Source: DASSWG01 sp035704905
GTDB taxonomy: Bacteria > Bacteroidota > Bacteroidia > Flavobacteriales > Flavobacteriaceae
NCBI GenBank assembly: GCA_035704905.1
Contig: DASSWN010000124.1
Location: 1 to 13,409, forward strand
Direction: 5' to 3'
Length of the DNA: 13,409 nucleotides
A program made the position numbers and the translations under genes. Positions 7,484 to 13,409 of this stretch are shown here, one piece after another; the first letter of the stretch is position 1; the number at the start of each line of letters is the position of its first letter. A model generated the notes under the pieces. It did not search any database, had not been told where the DNA came from, and saw only the letters and a program-made list of their open reading frames with translations.

Positions 7484-7502
7484 TTCCAAGATTTTTTTGG
7501 AA
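7484..7502. promoter_or_regulatory. inverted repeat upstream of the sigma-54 promoter, possible activator site
   Basis: TTCCAA and TTGGAA flank 7 bases. The dyad centre is about 70 bases upstream of the -24 element, a plausible place for an enhancer bound by a dimeric Fis-type helix-turn-helix regulator. Only the symmetry is seen; the link to the NtrC-type regulator is inferred. Confidence 0.3.
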
Positions 7503-7542
7503 GGAGAACCGTATTTCTAAAAGTGAGGAATTCCCCAGAAAA

Positions 7543-7559
7543 GTGTGGAAATTTTACAC
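7543..7559. promoter_or_regulatory. GTGT-N9-ACAC dyad in the divergent intergenic region
   Basis: GTGT and ACAC arms flank a centre that is itself partly symmetric. The element lies about 125 bases upstream of the sigma-54 candidate and 44-60 bases upstream of the TPR gene start, so it could serve either direction as an operator or enhancer. It does not share a core with the TTCCAA dyad. Confidence 0.25.
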
Positions 7560-7602
7560 AGGTTTATAGTATATTTATCCGTAATTCATTAACCAAAAGA
7601 AT

Positions 7603-8451
7603 ATGAACAGCACGGGAGACCAAAAAATAGGTGATTCCATCCAGCTTGGGCTATTCCAAAATATGGAATTGCATGCTGCCTATACTTGTTTTAACGAGTT
7701 GCATTTGAAAAAGGCTATCTTCCTTTTTAAAAAAGCCTTGGATGGGTTTTGCCCAGATCCTGAACAAATTCGTGCCAATATTGAATTTTGTGAATATTGG
7801 ATACCGCTCATGGAAGCCGGAGAGGTTCCCTCTTTGCTGGAAATTGGAAACCGGGAAGTTTGTTTTTCCAATTTTTTGACTGCTTTCCGCGACTATTCTT
7901 TTTCAAAAGAAAAGAAACCAATGCGGGGGAAACTCTTGGGCTTTTTGACGGAAAAGATTTATTTGGAAAACCATTTGGGCATTGGTCAAAATCTTGCAGA
8001 ACTTTTAATAGAGCATAAAGAATATCATTTGGCTTCTCGGTTGCTAAAAAAGTTGACAAAGGAGAATCGGACCGAGTATGCCTTATTTTATAAATTGGGG
8101 GAAGCACAATGCTTGGAAGGAAACAAAACGGGAAGCCGAAAAAGTTATGCCCGAGCTATGTTGTTTTTCCCTAAAGCAAGTTTTGATCATTATATAAAGG
8201 ACGATAAATTACTGAAAATCATAAATGCTGTGGGAATGGAGCTCACGCCCGCTTATGGACGAATTTATGGGCTTCTGCCCGTTGTAAAAATTGGTGATTT
8301 AAAACCCACTGGTCAAATCCATGCCCATGCGTTGAAAAGTTATGATCTGCTGGATAGAATTTATCGAGCGGGTAAAAATAATTTGGAAGAACGCAGGGAA
8401 TTGAAAAATTTCAACCCCGAATTATTTGGCGCTTACTTGAAAAACGTATAA
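7603..8451 (+). CDS. TPR-like protein of unknown function
   Basis: This 282-residue protein has no signal peptide or membrane segment, so it is probably cytoplasmic. Helical pairs resembling tetratricopeptide repeats are seen at about 25-48 (AYTCFNELHLKKAIFLFKKAL), 127-150 (NLAELLIEHKEYHLASRLLKKL) and 158-190 (EYALFYKLGEAQCLEGNKTG then SRKSYARAMLFFP), suggesting a protein-interaction scaffold. The C-terminal 90 residues (LTPAYGRIYGLLPVV, IHAHALKSYDLLDRIYRAG) do not look like TPR and are not recognised. Its start is the first Met after an in-frame gap and is preceded by the AT-rich leader typical of this group. It is divergent from the exported-protein operon and followed, 75 bases later, by a permease with its own promoter candidate, so it is probably monocistronic. 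I do not know its function. Confidence 0.8.
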   Translation: MNSTGDQKIGDSIQLGLFQNMELHAAYTCFNELHLKKAIFLFKKALDGFCPDPEQIRANIEFCEYWIPLMEAGEVPSLLEIGNREVCFSNFLTAFRDYSFSKEKKPMRGKLLGFLTEKIYLENHLGIGQNLAELLIEHKEYHLASRLLKKLTKENRTEYALFYKLGEAQCLEGNKTGSRKSYARAMLFFPKASFDHYIKDDKLLKIINAVGMELTPAYGRIYGLLPVVKIGDLKPTGQIHAHALKSYDLLDRIYRAGKNNLEERRELKNFNPELFGAYLKNV

Positions 8452-8466
8452 AGGTTGAAAAAAACT

Positions 8467-8491
8467 GTAACATAAACCGGTGCGGCACGTC
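8467..8491 (+). promoter_or_regulatory. candidate ECF-sigma promoter for the MacB-type permease
   Basis: GTAAC (8467-8471), a 16-base spacer and CGTC (8488-8491) match the AAC / CGTC pattern of extracytoplasmic-function sigma factors, with the usual 16-17 base spacing. Transcription would begin near 8498, about 29 bases before the permease ATG. No TAnnTTTG box is present in this gap, so an alternative sigma factor is a reasonable reading. No ECF sigma gene lies in the window. Confidence 0.5.
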
Positions 8492-8526
8492 TTATCCGTT
8501 AACTGTTTAAAATCCTTTCGAAACCC

Positions 8527-9777
8527 ATGCTCATCTACTTCCGCGTACTTGGAGAAAGTTTTAACTTTGCAATAAATGCGTTGAAAAACAACAAGTTGCG
8601 CACTTTTTTATCATTGCTTGGAGTAACGATTGGAATTTTTTCGATCATTGCCGTTTTGGCCGCGGTCGATTCTTTGAAGCGGGAAGTTACGGGTAGTTTG
8701 AGTTCTTTGGACGAAAGCACCATGATTATTACGCGTATGTCTTTTGGCCCCACGGAAGTGCCTATGTGGAAACGCGAACAATTTCCGGATGTTTCTTATG
8801 AAGAATACCAAACCATCAAGGAAATCCCGGAAGTGGCCGCGGTTTCCTATTCATTATATATGGGCCAGGAATCCCTTCGTTACAGAGGAAAGCAACTTTC
8901 GAATGTGGATATTTTTCCCGTAACCTATGAACATTATGAAATCGAAGCTTTGCAAATTGAAGAAGGCCGCTTTTTTAATGCGGCCGAATCCAATAGTGGT
9001 GCAAATGTTATGGTCATTGGGGCCGATGTGGCCGAAAGCCTCTTGGAAAATGAAAATCCGTTGGGAAAAGAAATTCGGCTTTATGGCCGTGATTTTACCG
9101 TCATTGGGGTGCTGGAGAAACAGGGAAGTAATTTTTTGGGCCCATCGAACGATAATGCTGTAATAATTCCTACCAATATTGTGCGGAAAATTTACGGCGA
9201 TAACAATCGTTCTATTTTTCCGCAAATAATTGTCAAACCAAAAGAAGGCGTGGATGAAGATGAACTTTCCGCCAAACTGGAACATCATTTGCGATTGCAG
9301 CGCGGCATAAAACCGGGCGATGTCAGCACTTTTTTTATCAATAAATTGTCTGGTTTTGCTGATTTCATCGATGATATTACCGGACAACTGAATTTTATGG
9401 GTCTCATAATCAGTGGCTTTTCATTGCTGGTCGGCGGTTTCGGGATTGCGAACATCATGTTCGTAAGCGTGAAAGAACGTACGCATATTATTGGGATTCA
9501 AAAATCGCTGGGTGCAAAAAACAAATTCATTTTGTTTCAGTTTCTGTTCGAGGCGGTTATTTTGGCTGTAATTGGCGGACTGGTGGGGCTGTTTTTTGTG
9601 TGGATTGCTTCGGTGATTGTTTCCGGGTTTACCGGCGATTTCCAATTTGTGCTTTCCGCGGGAAATATGCTGATCGGATTTTTAATTTCCACAGCCATCG
9701 GACTGATTTCAGGTATTATTCCCGCAATTTCCGCTGCGCAGCTCGACCCTGTGGAGGCCATTCGAACCGGAATGTAA
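8527..9777 (+). CDS. ABC transporter permease, MacB/FtsX family
   Basis: This 416-residue inner-membrane permease has TM1 at about 28-47 (FLSLLGVTIGIFSIIAVLAA). A large periplasmic core domain (about 50-285) follows, then an FtsX domain with three more TM segments near 290-315, 335-362 and 375-400. The closing LDPVEAIRTGM is the hallmark C-terminus of this family. The segment VKERTHIIGIQKSLGAKNKFI between TM2 and TM3 is the typical coupling region that contacts the ATPase. MacB-type permeases work by mechanotransmission to export or extract lipoproteins, peptides or drugs. No ATPase gene is adjacent, so the partner must be encoded elsewhere or the subunit pairs with a shared ATPase. Its neighbour downstream is convergent, with a 22-base gap. 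The substrate is unknown; control by an ECF sigma factor would fit an envelope-stress role. Confidence 0.92.
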   Translation: MLIYFRVLGESFNFAINALKNNKLRTFLSLLGVTIGIFSIIAVLAAVDSLKREVTGSLSSLDESTMIITRMSFGPTEVPMWKREQFPDVSYEEYQTIKEIPEVAAVSYSLYMGQESLRYRGKQLSNVDIFPVTYEHYEIEALQIEEGRFFNAAESNSGANVMVIGADVAESLLENENPLGKEIRLYGRDFTVIGVLEKQGSNFLGPSNDNAVIIPTNIVRKIYGDNNRSIFPQIIVKPKEGVDEDELSAKLEHHLRLQRGIKPGDVSTFFINKLSGFADFIDDITGQLNFMGLIISGFSLLVGGFGIANIMFVSVKERTHIIGIQKSLGAKNKFILFQFLFEAVILAVIGGLVGLFFVWIASVIVSGFTGDFQFVLSAGNMLIGFLISTAIGLISGIIPAISAAQLDPVEAIRTGM

Positions 9778-9799
9778 TCTTGTTTTTGGGAAAATATAT

Positions 9800-10270
9800 C
9801 TATTTAAAATTTTCATCTAGAATTTTTGCAACATTCGCATTGATGAATTCCAGGAATTTTTCATCCTTTTCCGTAAACGGATCAATTTTGTGCGAATCAA
9901 TATCAATTTGGCCAATGTTTTCCCCATTCAAAAATAAGGGAATCACAATTTCGGATTTCACATTTATGCTGCAGGAAATATAATTGTCTTGGGCTTTTAT
10001 ATCAGGCACCACAAAATTTTTATTCGAAACCGCGACTTGCCCACATATTCCTTTTCCAAACGGAATGATGATATGATCGGTGGGTTCACCAGCAAATGCT
10101 TTCAGTTTTAATTCATTTTTGTCATCATTTTTAAAATAAAACCCCACCCAATCATAATGTGGAACATTTTTCAAAAGGAAATCGCAGAGCTTTTCCAACC
10201 GCTTATCCACAGAAATTTCTGTTTGGTTCAACAAGGAAACACAAGGATTTTCTAACGCTTCGAAATTCAT
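9800..10270 (-). CDS. GAF-domain protein, free-methionine-R-sulfoxide-reductase-like
   Basis: This 156-residue cytoplasmic protein is a single GAF domain starting at the ATG at 10270. A longer frame reaches 10417 but its extra N-terminus is low-quality and overlaps the next gene, so I reject it. The order of motifs matches the fRMsr family: YDWVGFYF, FGKGICGQVAV, DNYISCSINVKSEIVIPL, GQIDIDS and DPFTEKDEKFL. Such enzymes reduce free methionine-R-sulfoxide through cysteines. The two Cys in GKGICG and YISC, equivalent to the functionally important pair in characterised enzymes, are present. The third conserved Cys, earlier in the domain, is replaced (GEPTDHIIIP has no Cys). Activity is therefore likely but not certain; a ligand-binding GAF protein is the alternative. 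It is downstream of the HIT gene on the same strand, 109 bases away. Confidence 0.85.
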   Translation of the reverse strand: MNFEALENPCVSLLNQTEISVDKRLEKLCDFLLKNVPHYDWVGFYFKNDDKNELKLKAFAGEPTDHIIIPFGKGICGQVAVSNKNFVVPDIKAQDNYISCSINVKSEIVIPLFLNGENIGQIDIDSHKIDPFTEKDEKFLEFINANVAKILDENFK

Positions 10271-10346
10271 GGTTTTGGAAGGTTTTATTTTGATTTTTTG
10301 GGTTAAAGTAAAACAGATCCATCTCTGTTCTTTTGCAGAAATGGCC

Positions 10347-10365
10347 CCCTTCCCATTGTGAAGGG
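10347..10365. repeat. palindromic CCCTTC/GAAGGG intergenic repeat between HIT and GAF genes
   Basis: The 6-base arms CCCTTC and GAAGGG flank a 7-base loop, followed on the plus strand by CTGGGGATGGGC. It looks like the GAAGGG-CTGGGGATG intergenic repeat type I recall from many bacterial genomes. It is G/C-rich compared with its surroundings and lies 15 bases after the HIT stop codon, where it could act as a transcript-end hairpin. A further 6-base dyad, AACAGA/TTCTGTT-like (AACAGA at 10312-10317, TCTGTT at 10324-10329), lies in the same gap before the GAF gene. Copy number in the genome is not visible here. Confidence 0.45.
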
Positions 10366-10379
10366 CTGGGGATGGGCTT

Positions 10380-10769
10380 TTACATATTCTTTTGAATTTC
10401 GGCCGCCAAGTTCTCAAATTCCTCTTTTTCCATGGAAACTTTTTTGCTGAAATCCATATCGGACATTGAATTTAATGGAATCAAATGCACATGAACATGT
10501 GGCACTTCCAGGCCAACAACGGCCATGCCGATTCGTTTGCAGGAAACGGTTTTTTTCAGTGCCAAGGCTACTTTTCGGGAAAAACCCATGAGTTCGGAAT
10601 ATAAATTTTCTTCCAAATCGAAAATTTTATCCACTTCTTTTTTGGGAATACAAAGCGTGTGGCCCTTGGTGTTCGGGTTCACATCCAAGATCGCAATAAA
10701 TTGGTCGGTTTCGGCGATTTTGTGTGCTGGAATTTCCCCTTCGATAATTTTTGTAAAAATGCTTGACAT
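10380..10769 (-). CDS. HIT-family (Hint-type) nucleotide hydrolase
   Basis: This 129-residue cytoplasmic protein carries the signature HVHVHLIP at residues 91-98, the histidine triad that hydrolyses nucleoside phosphoramidates or similar nucleotide conjugates. Other family marks are IFTKIIEGEIPAHKI at the N-terminus, FIAILDVNPNTKGHTLCIPK around 24-43 and the VGLEVPH lead-in to the triad. Length and motif order are those of bacterial Hint-like proteins, with no additions. It is divergent from the amidase gene and upstream of the GAF gene on the same strand. The substrate in the cell is not established for this subfamily. Confidence 0.95.
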   Translation of the reverse strand: MSSIFTKIIEGEIPAHKIAETDQFIAILDVNPNTKGHTLCIPKKEVDKIFDLEENLYSELMGFSRKVALALKKTVSCKRIGMAVVGLEVPHVHVHLIPLNSMSDMDFSKKVSMEKEEFENLAAEIQKNM

Positions 10770-10896
10770 GTCGAGGTTTTTTGTTGGTCTATGTACTCGC
10801 TAAAATAGGGAATCTGTTCGAGATTAAAATTCTTTTTTGTTGTTTTCAAATTTCTTCATTTTTCGTATCTTTTCAAGCAAAAGGAATTTTTAAATT

Positions 10897-11673
10897 ATGA
10901 ATGAAAATTTGAAGGTCAGCTTTATACAAACCGAACTTTCGTGGGAAAATCCAGCGATCAACAGGAAACGTTTTTCCGATAAAATTACCAGTCTTCCAGA
11001 AACCGATTTGATTGTTCTGCCGGAAATGTTTTCCACGGGCTTTAGTATGAATTCAGAAAAACTGGCCGAAAAAACCCAAGGCGAAACTGTGGTTTGGATG
11101 CAAAAAATGGCCGCCAAAAAAAATGCGGCAATCACTGGAAGTATCATTGTTTGTGAGGGTGAAAAGTATTTCAACCGCATGTTTTTTGTTTTTCCCGATG
11201 GCAATTTTGAAACCTACGACAAAAAACATTTGTTCACATTTGCCGATGAACATGAAAGTTATTCCCCCGGAAACAAAAAATTGATCGTGGAATACCTCGG
11301 TTGGAAGATTTGTCCATTGATTTGTTATGATTTAAGATTTCCCGTTTGGTCAAGAAATGTTGAAAATTACGATTTGTTGATTTATGTTGCCAACTGGCCG
11401 AAAGCGCGAACCCAAGCTTGGGATATTTTGCTGAAAGCCCGCGCTATTGAAAATATCAGTTACGTAGTGGGGGTGAACCGTGTTGGAAAAGATGGTAATG
11501 AGCTTGAATATTCGGGTCATTCGGCCGTTTATGATATGTTGGGAACCCGAATTTCCACTTCAGATTTTGAAAATGAATTTTCGGAAACAATTGTTTTGAG
11601 CAAACCTACTTTAGATACTACCCGAAGAAAATTTGCGTTTCTGAACGATGGCGATAAATTCGAAATTCAGTAA
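10897..11673 (+). CDS. nitrilase-superfamily amidohydrolase, omega-amidase (YafV-like)
   Basis: This 258-residue cytoplasmic carbon-nitrogen hydrolase has the catalytic triad Glu43 (LPEMFSTGF), Lys109 (YDKKHLF, in the K-x-H setting) and Cys143 (CYDLRFPVWSRN). The short insert-free length and the motifs MFSTGFSM, HLFTFADEHE and ANWPKARTQAW are those of the YafV/Nit2-like omega-amidases. These hydrolyse alpha-ketoglutaramate or alpha-ketosuccinamate and link to transaminase-based methionine salvage and glutamine transamination. The substrate is assigned by family resemblance only. It is divergent from the HIT gene, with 127 bases between them, and followed by rlmB, which has its own promoter. 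A TATCTTTT box at 10866-10873 is a weak promoter candidate, with a TTG 23 bases upstream. Confidence 0.92.
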   Translation: MNENLKVSFIQTELSWENPAINRKRFSDKITSLPETDLIVLPEMFSTGFSMNSEKLAEKTQGETVVWMQKMAAKKNAAITGSIIVCEGEKYFNRMFFVFPDGNFETYDKKHLFTFADEHESYSPGNKKLIVEYLGWKICPLICYDLRFPVWSRNVENYDLLIYVANWPKARTQAWDILLKARAIENISYVVGVNRVGKDGNELEYSGHSAVYDMLGTRISTSDFENEFSETIVLSKPTLDTTRRKFAFLNDGDKFEIQ

Positions 11674-11742
11674 AAATGAATTTTGATTTTCGGTTTGTTT
11701 TTTTGGTACAGTTTTCCCATACAAAAAACTTTTTTCAAACGG

Positions 11743-11774
11743 TTTGTGCGCTTTGGGGTTTATCAATATATTTG
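11743..11774 (+). promoter_or_regulatory. near-consensus Bacteroidota primary-sigma promoter for rlmB
   Basis: TTTG (11743-11746), a 20-base spacer and TATATTTG (11767-11774) match the Bacteroidota -33/-7 pattern TTTG-N19-21-TAnnTTTG in every defined position. Transcription would begin near 11780, giving an AT-rich leader of about 70 bases before the rlmB start. The 177-base gap holds no other recognised element. Confidence 0.65.
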
Positions 11775-11850
11775 AAGTCTTTCAAAATTAAACTTCAACC
11801 TATATTTTATAGCTTTAATTTGTTCGATTTCTTAGCTTATCTCATGATTT

Positions 11851-12630
11851 ATGGAAAATAAAACCCAAAAGACACCCTCAAAAATTTTTGGTGTCCACGC
11901 CGTTGCCGAAGCCATTGAAAGTGGACAATCAATTGACAAAGTGTTTTTTCAAGCAGGTTTGCGGGGCGATTCCATAAAAAACCTCGAACGTAAGCTTAAA
12001 GAAAACCAAGTGCCCATTTCGTATGTTCCGATTGAAAAATTGGAACGTTTGGCAAAACAAGAAAACCATCAGGGAGTGGTGGCAAGTATTTCCCCCGTTG
12101 GTTTTTCGAACATGGAAGTTGTAATACCTGCCATCATGGAAGAAATTGAAAATCCGCTATTTTTGTTGTTGGATGAAATAAGCGATGTGCGGAATCTCGG
12201 TGCGATCGTGCGAACTGCCGAATGTACCGGCGTTCATGCCATCATTCTTCCGAAACAGGGTGGTGCCGCAATTAATAATGAAACTGTAAAAACCTCGGCG
12301 GGCGCTATTTTTAATATTCCGATTTGTAAAGTCGCGCATTTAAAAGATGCTTTGTTTTTTTTGCAATCATACGAAGTGCAATTAATTGCGGCAACGGAAA
12401 AATCGGCACAGAATGTCTATGAAGTGAATTTCAGAAAACCCACGGCAATCATAATGGGAAGCGAAGGGAAAGGCGTTTCGCCATCTATTTTGAAAATGGT
12501 TGACCAAAAAGCAAAACTTCCGATTCTTGGAAAAATCGAGTCATTGAATGTTTCGGTCGCCTGTGGTGCTTTTCTTTACGAAGCCGTTCGGCAAAGAAAC
12601 CCGGAATTCAGTATTCAGGATTCAAAATAA
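11851..12630 (+). CDS. rlmB: 23S rRNA 2'-O-methyltransferase, TrmH/SpoU family (RlmB type)
   Basis: This 259-residue SPOUT enzyme uses S-adenosylmethionine to methylate a ribose 2'-hydroxyl in 23S rRNA (G2251 for RlmB). An N-terminal substrate-binding domain covers about 10-85 (KIFGVHAVAEAIESG to HQGVVASI). The knotted catalytic domain shows motif 1 NLGAIVRTAE at 115-124 with Arg121, motif 2 GSEGKGVS at 203-210, and motif 3 LPILGKIESLNVSVACGAFL at 223-242. The lead HQGVVA and the N-terminal domain favour RlmB over tRNA TrmH. The last residues (PEFSIQDSK) are encoded by an ATTCAG-type stutter and look like a recent or unconstrained tail. It is convergent with the last gene, whose stop lies 28 bases beyond the rlmB stop. 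Confidence 0.93.
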   Translation: MENKTQKTPSKIFGVHAVAEAIESGQSIDKVFFQAGLRGDSIKNLERKLKENQVPISYVPIEKLERLAKQENHQGVVASISPVGFSNMEVVIPAIMEEIENPLFLLLDEISDVRNLGAIVRTAECTGVHAIILPKQGGAAINNETVKTSAGAIFNIPICKVAHLKDALFFLQSYEVQLIAATEKSAQNVYEVNFRKPTAIIMGSEGKGVSPSILKMVDQKAKLPILGKIESLNVSVACGAFLYEAVRQRNPEFSIQDSK

Positions 12631-12641
12631 ATCGTCAATTT

Positions 12642-12662
12642 GCTTACAGCTTACAGCTTACA
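12642..12662. repeat. three tandem GCTTACA heptamers over the stop codon of the last gene
   Basis: GCTTACA occurs three times in perfect tandem, followed by a degenerate GCCTAAAGC. On the minus strand this reads TAAGC/TGTAAGC, and the TAA stop of the last gene comes from the third unit. The rlmB 3' end a few bases away has its own ATTCAG/ATTCAGG stutter (12606-12623). Slippage-prone DNA at a convergent gene end is the simplest reading. Confidence 0.7.
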
Positions 12663-13409
12663 GCCTAAAGCTGAACGTTTTCATTTTTCCTTCTTCTACA
12701 TCAAAATATTCCACGACCAGATTTCCTTTTTCATCAAAATAAGCTGTTCCGTTGTGGTCTTGAGATCGGTAGATATAATTGCCACGCGAGGTTAGATTCA
12801 AATGTGCGATAATGGTTTTTGAAGTTTTGTTTTTCAACAAAAAACCATTTTCTTGTTTTTCCAAAAGAAAAGTTTCCCCTTCTTTGGTTAAAATCAAATC
12901 AGTTTGTGGATTTTCGGTCTTTTCTGTGACTGTAGCCGTTTCCACAGGTTTTTCCGCATTGGTCGCATTTGTTTTTGTGGAAGGGGAATAGGAATAATTC
13001 AGTGCTTCAATCGAAGAAAATGCATCGCGCAAGGCTTCTTGATATCCAAATTCACGATCTTTCAATTTGCTTTTTCCTTCCTTGCTTTCAAAAACAATCT
13101 GCTGGTTGCAGTTTTTCAAAACAATATTCACTTTGCTCAAAAAGGAAAACATTCCGGAATCCGAATGCACATCGGCATTTAATGCCGAGCAAGGGTTCTT
13201 GACTAAATCGTCAGGAAATTTTTCTCCTTCCAAAAGGGCCGTAAAGCCATATTTTTCAAAAAGAAATTTAGTCAACGAATTCAGTTTATATTGATCTTTT
13301 TCCGTAAGAAAATCAAATTTTTCCGGAACAATGACATATTTATAATCGTTCAGGCTCTTTTCCTGTGCCAGCATGGTTTTGGGCATGAAGCACATCGTAA
13401 AAAGGATTA
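12658..13409 (-). CDS. exported protein of unknown function, 5' end outside the window
   Basis: At least 245 residues are visible from an internal Met at 13395. The frame stays open upstream to the window edge and reads ILFT before MCFMPKTMLAQ, so the true start lies beyond 13409 and the visible N-terminus is the end of a signal peptide. Residues are numbered from that Met. An N-terminal domain (about 15-136) begins NDYKYVIVPEKFDFLTEKDQ, with TKFLFEKYGF and two Cys (69, 96) that could pair. A Thr/Pro/Glu linker follows (137-165). A beta-rich C-terminal domain follows (about 166-245) with YIYRSQDHNGTAYFDEKGNL, like secreted repeat folds. I do not recognise the family by name; similar proteins seem common in Flavobacteriaceae. 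It is probably periplasmic or cell-surface. Its role is unknown. Confidence 0.85.
   Translation of the reverse strand, partial: ILFTMCFMPKTMLAQEKSLNDYKYVIVPEKFDFLTEKDQYKLNSLTKFLFEKYGFTALLEGEKFPDDLVKNPCSALNADVHSDSGMFSFLSKVNIVLKNCNQQIVFESKEGKSKLKDREFGYQEALRDAFSSIEALNYSYSPSTKTNATNAEKPVETATVTEKTENPQTDLILTKEGETFLLEKQENGFLLKNKTSKTIIAHLNLTSRGNYIYRSQDHNGTAYFDEKGNLVVEYFDVEEGKMKTFSFRL

Noticed and set aside
7570..7577. TATATTTA as a -7 box for the TPR gene
   Set aside because: Seven of eight positions match, but there is no TTTG at the -33 distance and such AT-rich words are common here, so support is too weak to list as a promoter.
8854..9387. 177-codon antisense open frame within the permease gene
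   Set aside because: The plus-strand permease is unmistakable, and the antisense product has no domain-like features.
10271..10417. N-terminal extension of the GAF protein to 10417
   Set aside because: The extension is basic and low-quality, spans the GAAGGG palindrome and overlaps the HIT gene 3' end. The family's usual length is met by the ATG at 10270.
11676..11861. 61-codon open frame between the amidase and rlmB genes
   Set aside because: It is Phe/Leu/Tyr-rich without domain-like pattern, contains the promoter for rlmB and overlaps the rlmB start. It reads as AT-rich leader DNA.
12643..12665. CRISPR-like or attachment-site repeat
   Set aside because: Three 7-base units in direct tandem without spacers, and no integrase or cas gene; simple slippage repeat.

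Overview
The window looks like chromosomal DNA of a low-GC Bacteroidota, most likely a member of the Flavobacteriaceae. The evidence is a carboxypeptidase-like-domain TonB-dependent receptor ending in Phe, MacB-type permeases, several good matches to the Bacteroidota -7 element TAnnTTTG, and starts without strong Shine-Dalgarno sites. No mobile element, CRISPR array, rRNA or tRNA was seen. Most genes belong to recognisable housekeeping or regulatory families. No intergenic gap exceeds 300 bases.

Left part (1-2694): a TonB-dependent outer-membrane receptor on the minus strand. It is preceded by a promoter-like -7 box, a clear TPP riboswitch aptamer and a hairpin/T-tract terminator. The riboswitch identifies the receptor as a probable thiamin (or thiamin precursor/phosphate) importer that is switched off when TPP is plentiful.

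Central part (2695-7600): a membrane hybrid histidine kinase (HisKA, HATPase, REC, C-terminal HPt-like domain) convergent with an NtrC-type sigma-54 response regulator. Just beyond the regulator, a two-gene operon encodes small exported proteins: an Ala/Glu/Lys coiled coil and a PepSY-like protein. The two share nearly the same leader and signal peptide. Upstream of this operon is a -24/-12 sigma-54 promoter candidate with correct spacing, and farther upstream are inverted repeats that could be activator sites. My reading is that kinase, regulator and exported proteins form one envelope-sensing circuit, with the secreted-protein operon as the target. This is the most interesting system in the window, and it is an inference from sequence.

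Right part (7603-13409): an orphan TPR-like protein; a MacB/FtsX-type ABC permease behind an ECF-sigma-type promoter candidate (GTAAC-N16-CGTC); a GAF-domain protein of the free-methionine-R-sulfoxide-reductase type; a HIT-family protein; a nitrilase-superfamily omega-amidase-like hydrolase; rlmB behind a near-consensus Bacteroidota promoter; and an exported protein of unknown function whose 5' end runs off the window. Short stuttering repeats lie at the kinase/regulator and rlmB/last-gene convergent junctions.
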